Part shown: piece by piece, positions 10,796-19,688 of the stretch
Numbering within the stretch: position 1 is the stretch's first letter
Layout: each line of letters begins with the position of its first letter
Assembly: GCF_002355395.1 (NCBI RefSeq)
Contig: NZ_AP017315.1
Location: forward strand, 1,984,001-2,048,000
DNA from: Microcella alkaliphila
GTDB lineage: Bacteria > Actinomycetota > Actinomycetes > Actinomycetales > Microbacteriaceae
Direction: 5' to 3'
Length of the DNA: 64,000 bases
Position numbers and translations under genes: made by a program
Notes under the pieces: model-generated
What the model was told of the DNA's origin: nothing
What the model saw: the letters and a program-made list of their open reading frames with translations, nothing else
The model's database searches: none

Positions 10796-12895
10796 ATGAG
10801 TGCCAGGGATCCGCTGCGAGCGCTCGGCGTCACGCCCACCGAGCGCGGCGGCGAACTGCGCGTGTACAGCGCATCGGCCTCGCGCATGGAACTCTGCCTG
10901 CTCGACGCCGCCGACCCGACGTGGATCACCGACCGCGTGCCGATGCACCGCGGGCCCGGCAAGGTCTGGCACGTCGCCGACGAGCGGCTCACCCCGGGCA
11001 CCCGCTACTCGCTGCGCGCCCACGGCCACGACGGCCGGCGGCACCGCTTCGACCCTGAGCAGCACCTCATCGACCCGTACGCCAAGGGGCTCGTGCGCAC
11101 CCACGACGGCGAATGGCGCGCCTACGTGCAAGACGGCGGCTTCGACTGGGCCGGGGCGCAGAAGCCGCGCACCCCCCTCGACCGCACCGTCATCTACGAA
11201 GCCCACGTCAAGGGCCTGACCGCCGCGAACCTCGACCTGCCACCCGAACTGCGCGGCACCTACGCCGGCCTCGCGCACCCCGCCACGATCGCGTACCTAC
11301 ACGACCTCGGCGTGACCGCCGTCGAACTGCTGCCGATTCACCAGTCGCTCAGCGAACAGCGGCTGCTCGCCCAGGGCCTGACGAACTACTGGGGCTACAA
11401 CACCCTCAACTTCTTCACCCCGCACACGCAGTACGCCACGGCGGCGGCCCAAAATGGTGGGCCGGGCGCCGTGCTGCGCGAGGTCAAGGGCATGGTGAAG
11501 CTCTTGCACGAGGCCGGCATCGAGGTGATCCTCGACGTCGTCTACAACCACACCGCGGAAGAGGGCGTCGACGGCCCCACGACCAGCCTGCGCGGCCTCG
11601 ACGACCAGCACTACTACCGACAGGATGCGCACGGTCGCTATATCGACGTGACCGGCTGCGGCAACACGGTCGATTTTTCGCTGCCGGCTGCGCAGCGCCT
11701 CGTGCTCGACAGCTTGCGCTACTGGGCAGACGAGGTGCAAATCGACGGCTTCCGCTTCGACCTGATGGCGACGCTGGGGCGCGATAAGCGCGCAGAATTC
11801 GACCCCGAGCATCCCTTGCTGCGGGCGATCCTCGACGACCCGGCGCTCGCCGACACGAAGATGATCGCCGAACCGTGGGATGTCGGGATGGGCGGCTGGC
11901 AGGTCGGCAACTTCCCGCACGGCTACAGCGAGTGGAACGACGGTTTCCGTGACCGTGCCCGCGCCTTCTGGCTGACCGATGTGCGCGACGCGCGCGCCCA
12001 CGGCTCGGCCCCGCACGGCATCGGCCCGCTCGCCCGCCGCATCACCGGAAGCGCCCACGTGTTCGCCGCTGAACGCGGGCCGCTCGCGAGCGTCAACTTC
12101 GTGACCGCCCACGATGGCTTCACCCTCGCCGACCTCACGAGCTACGACGAGAAGCACAACCTCGGCAACGGCGAAGACAACCGCGACGGCACCGACAACA
12201 ACCGCTCGTATAACCACGGGCTCGAGGGGCCGACCGCCGAGGCGCAGATCCTCCGCGACCGGCGACGGGCCATGCGCAACCTGATGGGAACCCTGCTGCT
12301 CAGTGCAGGCATCCCGATGATCACCGCCGGGGATGAACGCGGCCGCACCCAGCGCGGCAACAACAACGCCTACTGCCACGACAGCGAGCTGACCTGGGTC
12401 GACTGGGACACGGCCGGCTGGCAGGAAGACCTCTACCGGGTGACGCGGAAGCTCATTCAGCTGCGGCGTGAGAACCCGGCGCTGCGCCCCTCGCGCTATG
12501 GCCGCTTTGGCGAGACGGTGCCGAGCGCCACGCAGATGGACTGGTACAACAAGACCGGCGAGTCGATGACGATGGACGACTGGGACTCGCCCTCCGAGCG
12601 CACCCTGCAGTACCTCGCCGCCTCGACGCCCGAACACGAAGCGTTCAACCGCATCCTCTTGATCGTGCACGGGCTCGAGCAGCCCGTCACCGTCACGCTG
12701 CCGACGCATGCCGGGGTCGACGGCTACACGCTCGTCTGGGACTCGGCGCACGACGACATCACCGGCATCGAGCGGCACCACGTTCCCGGCGAGCGGCTCG
12801 AGGTCGGCCCCACGTCGATGCTGCTGTTCGTCGCGCACGGCGAGCAGGTGGTGGCCACCGACGAGGAGCCTGCCCCCGACGAGGTCGATGAGTAA
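10796..12895 (+). CDS. glgX: Glycogen debranching enzyme (isoamylase type)
   Basis: GlgX cleaves alpha-1,6 branches of phosphorylase-trimmed glycogen. It is a 699-residue GH13 protein with an N-terminal CBM48 region (residues 10-110), YEAHVKGLT, LDVVYNHT, and the catalytic nucleophile Asp322 in IDGFRFDLMATLG. The general acid is Glu359 in MIAEPWD, and NFVTAHDGFTLADL is the transition-state Asp region. The C-terminal beta domain runs to an acidic tail. The ATG lacks a ribosome site but sits 6 nt after TAGCCT. The final codons overlap the ybaK start (ATGAGTAA). Confidence 0.96.
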   Translation: MSARDPLRALGVTPTERGGELRVYSASASRMELCLLDAADPTWITDRVPMHRGPGKVWHVADERLTPGTRYSLRAHGHDGRRHRFDPEQHLIDPYAKGLVRTHDGEWRAYVQDGGFDWAGAQKPRTPLDRTVIYEAHVKGLTAANLDLPPELRGTYAGLAHPATIAYLHDLGVTAVELLPIHQSLSEQRLLAQGLTNYWGYNTLNFFTPHTQYATAAAQNGGPGAVLREVKGMVKLLHEAGIEVILDVVYNHTAEEGVDGPTTSLRGLDDQHYYRQDAHGRYIDVTGCGNTVDFSLPAAQRLVLDSLRYWADEVQIDGFRFDLMATLGRDKRAEFDPEHPLLRAILDDPALADTKMIAEPWDVGMGGWQVGNFPHGYSEWNDGFRDRARAFWLTDVRDARAHGSAPHGIGPLARRITGSAHVFAAERGPLASVNFVTAHDGFTLADLTSYDEKHNLGNGEDNRDGTDNNRSYNHGLEGPTAEAQILRDRRRAMRNLMGTLLLSAGIPMITAGDERGRTQRGNNNAYCHDSELTWVDWDTAGWQEDLYRVTRKLIQLRRENPALRPSRYGRFGETVPSATQMDWYNKTGESMTMDDWDSPSERTLQYLAASTPEHEAFNRILLIVHGLEQPVTVTLPTHAGVDGYTLVWDSAHDDITGIERHHVPGERLEVGPTSMLLFVAHGEQVVATDEEPAPDEVDE

Positions 12896-13367
12896 GGCCC
12901 CGGGCACGCCCGCGACCGTCGCACTGACGGCGGCCGGCATCGCCTTCACGCCCCGGCAGTACACGCACGACCCGGCGACCACCAACTTCGGGCTCGAGGC
13001 AGCCGAGGCGTTGGGCGTGGACCCCGAGCGCGTCTTCAAGACCCTGCTCGCCGACGTTGACGGACGGCTCGTCGTGGGCATCGTGCCGGTGTCGACCACG
13101 CTCGATCTGAAGGCTCTCGCGCGCGCCGTCGGCGGCAAGAAGGCGGCGATGGCGGATGCCCAACTCGCCGAACGCCGGACCGGTTACGTCGTCGGCGGCA
13201 TCTCCCCCATCGGGCAGAAGACCGCGCACCCGACCGTCATTGACGAGAGCGCCGAGCTGTTCGACACCGTGCTCGTCTCGGGCGGTCGCCGCGGTTTCGA
13301 CATCGAGCTCGCCCCCGCCGACCTCATCGCGGTGACGAGCGCAGCCGTCGCCGACATCGCCCGCTAA
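12888..13367 (+). CDS. ybaK: Cys-tRNA(Pro)/aminoacyl-tRNA deacylase, YbaK/EbsC family
   Basis: This editing enzyme hydrolyses mischarged Cys-tRNA(Pro). The 159-residue product has the YbaK fold: a conserved RVFKTLLADVDGRLVVGIVPV strand-helix, the catalytic lysine in that RVFKTL segment, GGKKAAMADAQLAERRTGYVVGGISPIG, and a C-terminal DLIAVTSA. The start lies inside the end of glgX (ATGAGTAA), so translation is likely coupled to glgX. Function is unrelated to glycogen; the pairing seems fortuitous. The stop interlocks with that of the convergent gene at 13364-13367. Confidence 0.92.
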   Translation: MSKAPGTPATVALTAAGIAFTPRQYTHDPATTNFGLEAAEALGVDPERVFKTLLADVDGRLVVGIVPVSTTLDLKALARAVGGKKAAMADAQLAERRTGYVVGGISPIGQKTAHPTVIDESAELFDTVLVSGGRRGFDIELAPADLIAVTSAAVADIAR

Positions 13368-14497
13368 CGCACCAGCGTCCAGCCGTCACGGCCGACCCAC
13401 ACCCAGCGCTGGCACTCCGTCGCGACAGTGACTGCGTCGGAAAACCAGACCGTCTCGTCGGGGTTCCACCCGGCAATGACACTCGCCGCGTCGCCAGCCA
13501 GCGCGCCGGACAGACCGACATCGATCGCACGCCCCGCGCAGCGCAGGTATCCCTCGAGAGTGAGATGGACGCCGTCGACCTCTCGCGCCACGGCCGACCA
13601 GTCAGGCATCACCCAGCGGCTGACGCGGCCGGTCGTGTGATACCAGTCGTGCCGCTTCTCGCCCGTCACATCCAGCGGATGCGCGCGGCACAGCGCGGCC
13701 CAATCGTCGGCCGAGCGCACCTCGAGCACGCGCAGGCCGCCCGGCACCGTGACTGGCCGGACTTCTGCTGCCGTCCAACTGAATCGATCTTCGACGAGCT
13801 CAACGCCCAGCGGCCGCCCGTCGACCCGCAGGCCGGTGGAACGCGTGAGCTGGGTCGGCGGTTTCGACCACCAGGTGCCGGACCAGTTCGCCGTCGGATC
13901 AGTGGGGCGCTCGCGACGCGCGCGGAGGTCGTCCTCGATCGTGGCCGTCCGCCACGCTGCGAGCACCTCCCTCGCGGTCCTGGGATCGACCGCAGGCTTC
14001 TCCGCCGGCTCATCATCGCCCTCGAACCAGCGCACGGTGACCTGCTCGCTTCGGCGCACGTCATCCGACCATCCCGCGGCGGCCGACGAGTCCAGCAGCG
14101 CAGCGGCGAATCGCCGGAGGGCGCGGCGCACCGCCGGGTCGGCCACAACGTGGTCTTCGCCGTCCGGGTCTTGCCAATAGCGCGCTGAATCGACGGACGC
14201 GCGCAGCGCGCTCCGCAGCTCGCCTGGGGTCGGCGGGGGCGCATCCGGAAGATCGTCCAGCACTACGGCCACAGCCGACGGCGTCGTTGTCGAGTGTTCC
14301 AGCCGAGAACCGCCGCTCCCATAGGACACGATCGAGATGGCGTGACCGCGGTCGCGCCCTTGCCCGTATGCGGCGTCGAACAGCACCTGGCGCAGTCGCC
14401 GGCACGCGGGGTCATGGTCACCACGCCCCACCACCCACTCGAGCACGAGCCGCCGACCGCGCGGCCCGTCAAGCAGGGTCTCAGCCGTGAGCACCAT
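13364..14497 (-). CDS. Unrecognised 377-residue protein
   Basis: Codon use and length argue for a real gene, but I recognise no catalytic motif. It has no signal peptide and no membrane segment. The N-terminal third is mixed, with a VSYGSGG segment. The C-terminal third is Trp-rich and appears most structured: DDWAALCRAHPLDVTG, HDWYHTTGRVSRWVMPDWSA and VIAGWNPDETVWF. The middle includes EQVTVRWFEGDDE. It is probably cytoplasmic. A TAGCCT box ends 7 nt before the ATG, implying a leaderless mRNA. Two strong hairpins lie upstream. The end interlocks with the ybaK stop. It resembles, from memory, uncharacterised proteins of related actinobacteria. Confidence 0.75.
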   Translation of the reverse strand: MVLTAETLLDGPRGRRLVLEWVVGRGDHDPACRRLRQVLFDAAYGQGRDRGHAISIVSYGSGGSRLEHSTTTPSAVAVVLDDLPDAPPPTPGELRSALRASVDSARYWQDPDGEDHVVADPAVRRALRRFAAALLDSSAAAGWSDDVRRSEQVTVRWFEGDDEPAEKPAVDPRTAREVLAAWRTATIEDDLRARRERPTDPTANWSGTWWSKPPTQLTRSTGLRVDGRPLGVELVEDRFSWTAAEVRPVTVPGGLRVLEVRSADDWAALCRAHPLDVTGEKRHDWYHTTGRVSRWVMPDWSAVAREVDGVHLTLEGYLRCAGRAIDVGLSGALAGDAASVIAGWNPDETVWFSDAVTVATECQRWVWVGRDGWTLVR

Positions 14498-14504
14498 GTC
14501 AGCG

Positions 14505-14510
14505 AGGCTA
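14505..14510 (-). promoter_or_regulatory. -10 box of the 377-residue protein gene
   Basis: TAGCCT on the minus strand is followed by 7 nt and the ATG at 14497. No ribosome site is seen; leaderless initiation is likely. Confidence 0.45.
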
Positions 14511-14522
14511 CCGCTGATCGAT

Positions 14523-14548
14523 CCTCAGTAGCGGAGTCGCTGCTGAGG
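14523..14548. repeat. 11-bp inverted repeat
   Basis: CCTCAGTAGCG (14523-14533), 4-nt loop, CGCTGCTGAGG (14538-14548), with one G-T type mismatch. It lies 13 bp upstream of the leaderless -10 box of the 377-residue gene, so it could be an operator, or a backup terminator for glgP. Confidence 0.5.
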
Positions 14549-14574
14549 CATCGCGCCATAAATCCGAGCCGAGA

Positions 14575-14620
14575 CGTCAATAGTGGTGCTTTCGACAGTG
14601 CGAAAGCCCCACTACTGACG
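14575..14620 (-). terminator. Large hairpin downstream of glgP
   Basis: Two 20-base arms (14575-14594 and 14601-14620) match at 18 of 20 positions around a 6-base loop. It lies 66 bp past the glgP stop, so a terminator without a T-run (common in actinobacteria) is the simplest reading. The arms also contain TAGTGG/CCACTA core sequence. Confidence 0.55.
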
Positions 14621-14685
14621 TTTCACGGAAAGGCGTGCGTGCCGCCGATGCGCTCGACGATCGACACCGGCGTCAGCAGTCAGCG

Positions 14686-17238
14686 TCAGTGCGCGACCGC
14701 GACGAGCCCCGTCTCGGCCCGGTTCGCGAGCAGCGCGTGGCGCGGCGTGACCTGCACGTTGTAGCCCCACGAGCCGGAGCGCTCGAGCGGCACCGTGCCG
14801 ACGAACGTCGCCGGCTGGCCGAGCTCGTTCGAGTCGAGCACCAGCTCACGGCGGTGCGTCTCGGCGAGGTCATCGCCGGCACCCGCGCGGCCAAACACGA
14901 CCTCGACGAGCACTTCGCTCGGGTCGAGCTCGGCGAGCTGCACGTGGGCGCGCACCTTGAGCTCGTCGCCCACCTGGGGGCTCTGTACCCCGCCCGACTC
15001 GACGTGCGTGACGGCGACGTGATCCCACTGCTGGGCAGCCCGCACCTTGAACGCCGCGAGATCGCGGGCCGGCTGCAGGCCGTGCGCCGTGATCGTGCGG
15101 CGGCTGTGCGCCGCCGGCACGTACAGGCGCTCGACGTACTCGCGCACCATGCGGTCGGCCGACAGCTCGGGGCTGAGCGTCGAGAGGGTGTGACGAATCG
15201 ACTGCAGCCAGCGGCGCGGCAGCCCGTCGGCGTCGCGCGCGTAGAAGCGCGGAGCGATCTGGTGCTCGACAAGGTCGTACATCGACTGCGCCTCGAGCGC
15301 GTCACGCTCGGCGCCATCGCCGGCGGCGTCGGCCGACGGAATCGCCCAGCCGTTCTCGCCGTCGTAGTACTCGTTCCACCAGCCGTCGAGAATCGACAGG
15401 TTCAGCGAGCCGTTCAGGGCGGCCTTCATGCCCGACGTGCCGCAGGCCTCGAGCGGCCGCAGCGGGTTGTTGAGCCAGATGTCGGTGCCCGGGTACAGCA
15501 GGCGCGCCATCGCGATGTCGTAGTTGGGCAGGAAGACGATGCGCTCGCGCACATCGGGATGCTGCGCAAACTTCACGAGGCGCTGAATGAGCGCCTTCCC
15601 CGCGTCGTCGGCGGGGTGTGACTTGCCCGCGATGACGAGCTGCACAGGCCGCTCGGGGTCGGTCAGGAGCGCCCGCAAGCGGTCCTGATCGTGCAGCATC
15701 AGCGTCAGGCGCTTATAGGTGGGCACGCGGCGCGCGAAGCCGATCGTGAGCACATCGGGGTCGAGCACGTTGTGCATCCACGCCGGGGCGGTCGCGCCGG
15801 GGTGTTCCTCCTCGAAGGCGGCGACGACGCGCTGGCGAGCGTCCTGAACAAGCTGTTCGCGCATCCGTCGACGAACGGCCCAGAGGTCGGCGTCGCTGAC
15901 CGCGTCCGACGCCCAGTCGGCGGCGGCCGTGTCGTAGGTGCCGAGCTTCTCTTTCGCGAGCGCCATCATCATGGGGTCGGTCCAGGTCGGGGCGTGCACG
16001 CCGTTCGTCACCGAGGTGATCGGCACGTCGTCCTGGTCGAAGTCGGGCCACAGCTGGCCGAACATGCCGCGCGACACGTCACCGTGCAGCTGCGAGACGC
16101 CATTCGCGCGCTGGGCGAGGCGCAGGCCCATGACGGCCATATTGAACACGCCGCTGTCGCCCGACTCGTAGTCCTCCGCGCCGAGGGCGAGCACGTCGTG
16201 CACGTCGACGCCCGGCAGCAGCTCCGTCGAGAAGTAGCGCTCGATGAGGCCGATGTCGAAGCGGTCAATACCCGCCGGCACGGGCGTGTGGGTTGTGAAG
16301 AGGGTGCCGGCGCGGACGACCTGCAGCGCCTCGGCGAAGGTCAGGCCCTCGGCGATGAGGTCGCTGATGCGCTCAAGCCCCAGGAAGCCGGCGTGCCCCT
16401 CGTTGGTGTGGAACACTTCGGGCGCCTCGGTGCCGGTGAGCTCGACGTAGCGGCCGAGGGCGCGCACGCCACCGATGCCGAGAAGCAGCTCTTGCAGCAG
16501 GCGGTGCTCGCCGCCGCCACCGTAGAGACGGTCGGTGACGCCGCGCAGGTCGTCGCCGTTGTCGGGGATATCGGTGTCGAGCAGCAGTAGCTCGACGCGG
16601 CCGACCTGCATCTTCCAGACGCGGGCGTGCAGGGCGCGCCCCTCGGGCAGTGCGAGGGTGATGCGCACCGCGGTGCCGTCGTGCTCTTTCAGCATCTGCA
16701 TGGGCAGACCGTCGGGGTCGAGCACGGGGTAGCTCTCTTTCTGCCACCCGTCGCGGTCGATTGCCTGGCGGAAGTAACCGGCGCGGTAGAACAGGCCAAC
16801 GCCGATGAGCGGGACGCCCAGGTCGCTCGCGCTCTTCAGGTGGTCACCGGCCAGAATGCCGAGTCCGCCCGAATACTGAGGAATCGCGCTGGCGATGCCG
16901 AACTCGGGCGAGAAGTAGGCGATGCGGGCCGGCGCATCGGCGAGGCCCTGGTACCAGCGCGGCTCGCGGAGGTACGACTCGAGGTCGGCCACGAGGCGCT
17001 CGGCTTCGGCGATAAAGGCGCCGTCGTGGGCCAGCGCGTCGAGGCGGCTGGGCTCAACGGCACCGAGCAGCGCGACGGGGTCGTGGTCGAGCTCGTTCCA
17101 GAGCACGGGGTCGATCGAGGCGAACAGGCGCCTCGTCGGCTCGTGCCACGACCAGCGCAGGTTCGCGGCGAGCTCGCCGACGGCGGCAAGCTCGGCGGGC
17201 AGGACAGTGCGGACGGTAAAGCGGCGGATCGCCTTCAC
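14686..17238 (-). CDS. glgP: Alpha-glucan (glycogen) phosphorylase
   Basis: GlgP releases glucose-1-phosphate from alpha-1,4-glucan ends. The GTG at 17238 with GAGGAG 7 nt upstream gives an 850-residue protein starting VKAIRRFTVRTVLP. It is the actinobacterial type with a DUF3417 N-terminal region (RWSWHEPTRRLF), then YFSPEFGIASAIPQYSGGLGILAGDHLKSASDLG-type glucan site, EVFHTNEGHAGF, and the PLP lysine, Lys605, in GTSGMKAALNG. This type can also act on maltodextrins. It diverges from glgE-glgB across a 431-bp regulatory gap, and a LacI-like palindrome overlaps its promoter. Confidence 0.96.
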   Translation of the reverse strand: MKAIRRFTVRTVLPAELAAVGELAANLRWSWHEPTRRLFASIDPVLWNELDHDPVALLGAVEPSRLDALAHDGAFIAEAERLVADLESYLREPRWYQGLADAPARIAYFSPEFGIASAIPQYSGGLGILAGDHLKSASDLGVPLIGVGLFYRAGYFRQAIDRDGWQKESYPVLDPDGLPMQMLKEHDGTAVRITLALPEGRALHARVWKMQVGRVELLLLDTDIPDNGDDLRGVTDRLYGGGGEHRLLQELLLGIGGVRALGRYVELTGTEAPEVFHTNEGHAGFLGLERISDLIAEGLTFAEALQVVRAGTLFTTHTPVPAGIDRFDIGLIERYFSTELLPGVDVHDVLALGAEDYESGDSGVFNMAVMGLRLAQRANGVSQLHGDVSRGMFGQLWPDFDQDDVPITSVTNGVHAPTWTDPMMMALAKEKLGTYDTAAADWASDAVSDADLWAVRRRMREQLVQDARQRVVAAFEEEHPGATAPAWMHNVLDPDVLTIGFARRVPTYKRLTLMLHDQDRLRALLTDPERPVQLVIAGKSHPADDAGKALIQRLVKFAQHPDVRERIVFLPNYDIAMARLLYPGTDIWLNNPLRPLEACGTSGMKAALNGSLNLSILDGWWNEYYDGENGWAIPSADAAGDGAERDALEAQSMYDLVEHQIAPRFYARDADGLPRRWLQSIRHTLSTLSPELSADRMVREYVERLYVPAAHSRRTITAHGLQPARDLAAFKVRAAQQWDHVAVTHVESGGVQSPQVGDELKVRAHVQLAELDPSEVLVEVVFGRAGAGDDLAETHRRELVLDSNELGQPATFVGTVPLERSGSWGYNVQVTPRHALLANRAETGLVAVAH

Positions 17239-17288
17239 GCGGTAACTCCTCGGCCGGGGCGGATGGGACGTCGTGGGCCCATCGGTCA

Positions 17289-17294
17289 AGCCTA
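17289..17294 (-). promoter_or_regulatory. Possible -10 box of glgP
   Basis: TAGGCT on the minus strand, with a leader of about 45 nt to the glgP GTG. The -35 region falls in the 12-bp palindrome at 17315-17326. Confidence 0.4.
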
Positions 17295-17314
17295 AGTGAG
17301 CGGCGGCCGTTTCG

Positions 17315-17326
17315 GGAACCGGTTCC
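17315..17326. promoter_or_regulatory. Putative LacI-family operator
   Basis: GGAACCGGTTCC is a perfect 12-bp palindrome with the central CG typical of LacI/GalR-family operators. It covers the -35 position of the inferred glgP promoter, so binding would repress glgP. The regulator itself is not in the window. Confidence 0.5.
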
Positions 17327-17464
17327 ATATTTGCGGGAGGCGGGACGCGCATCCACCGTCAGTCCCGCCGAAAAGCGCCGTTAACGCCGAACAGGACCGG
17401 CCTCGCGTTGGGGGGATGCGAGTCACGGTCCTGGTTCACGCGAGCGCTCGGGTCGCCGCGTGAT

Positions 17465-17514
17465 GTTCGGGGAACAGGTCGGATTCGGGTATTCCGCCTG
17501 TTCGATTTCCGAAC
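17465..17514. repeat. Interrupted inverted repeat upstream of glgE
   Basis: GTTCGG (17465-17470) and GAACAGG (17472-17478) face CCTGTTC (17497-17503) and CCGAAC (17509-17514). The two arm pairs would form a stem with an internal bulge. It may be a regulator site; location relative to a promoter is unclear. Confidence 0.4.
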
Positions 17515-17565
17515 ACCACGGTACTCCGAACGGGCGCGTGCGGAAGGAGAGTGACGCATATTCGC

Positions 17566-17583
17566 GTACCCCGGCCGGGGTAC
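17566..17583. promoter_or_regulatory. 18-bp perfect palindrome in the glgE leader
   Basis: GTACCCCGGCCGGGGTAC is fully symmetrical and is followed by ATTTTGT. As DNA it could be a dimeric repressor site; as RNA it gives a 7-bp stem with a GGCC loop. The sequence GGGGTAC recurs at 17654-17660, overlapping the glgE ribosome site, so the left arm could pair there instead. Confidence 0.5.
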
Positions 17584-17629
17584 ATTTTGTCCGCCCTTGT
17601 GCGGACACCCGAACGGGGGCCACCGACTC

Positions 17630-17658
17630 ACCCCTCCCCCGCCACACGCGAGAGGGGT
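17630..17658 (+). promoter_or_regulatory. Stem that would hide the glgE ribosome site
   Basis: ACCCCTC (17630-17636) is complementary over 7 bases to GAGGGGT (17652-17658), which contains the glgE Shine-Dalgarno. The loop is 15 nt. It would compete with the pairing between 17566-17572 and 17654-17660. Confidence 0.4.
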
Positions 17659-17669
17659 ACGGTCGATGG

Positions 17670-19687
<2,018 letters not shown>

Positions 19688-19688
<1 letters not shown>

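Larger units (their letters stand above)
17239..17669. other. Divergent regulatory region between glgP and glgE
   Basis: No gene is seen. The 431 bp hold a putative glgP promoter with overlapping palindrome (17289-17326), a long interrupted inverted repeat (17465-17514), an 18-bp perfect palindrome (17566-17583), a small hairpin (17589-17606) and a stem that would hide the glgE ribosome site (17630-17658). This density of symmetry is unmatched elsewhere in the window. Confidence 0.6.

Noticed and set aside
17239..17352. N-terminal extension of GlgP
   Set aside because: Pro/His-rich, lies across the promoter palindrome; the GTG at 17238 has a strong ribosome site.
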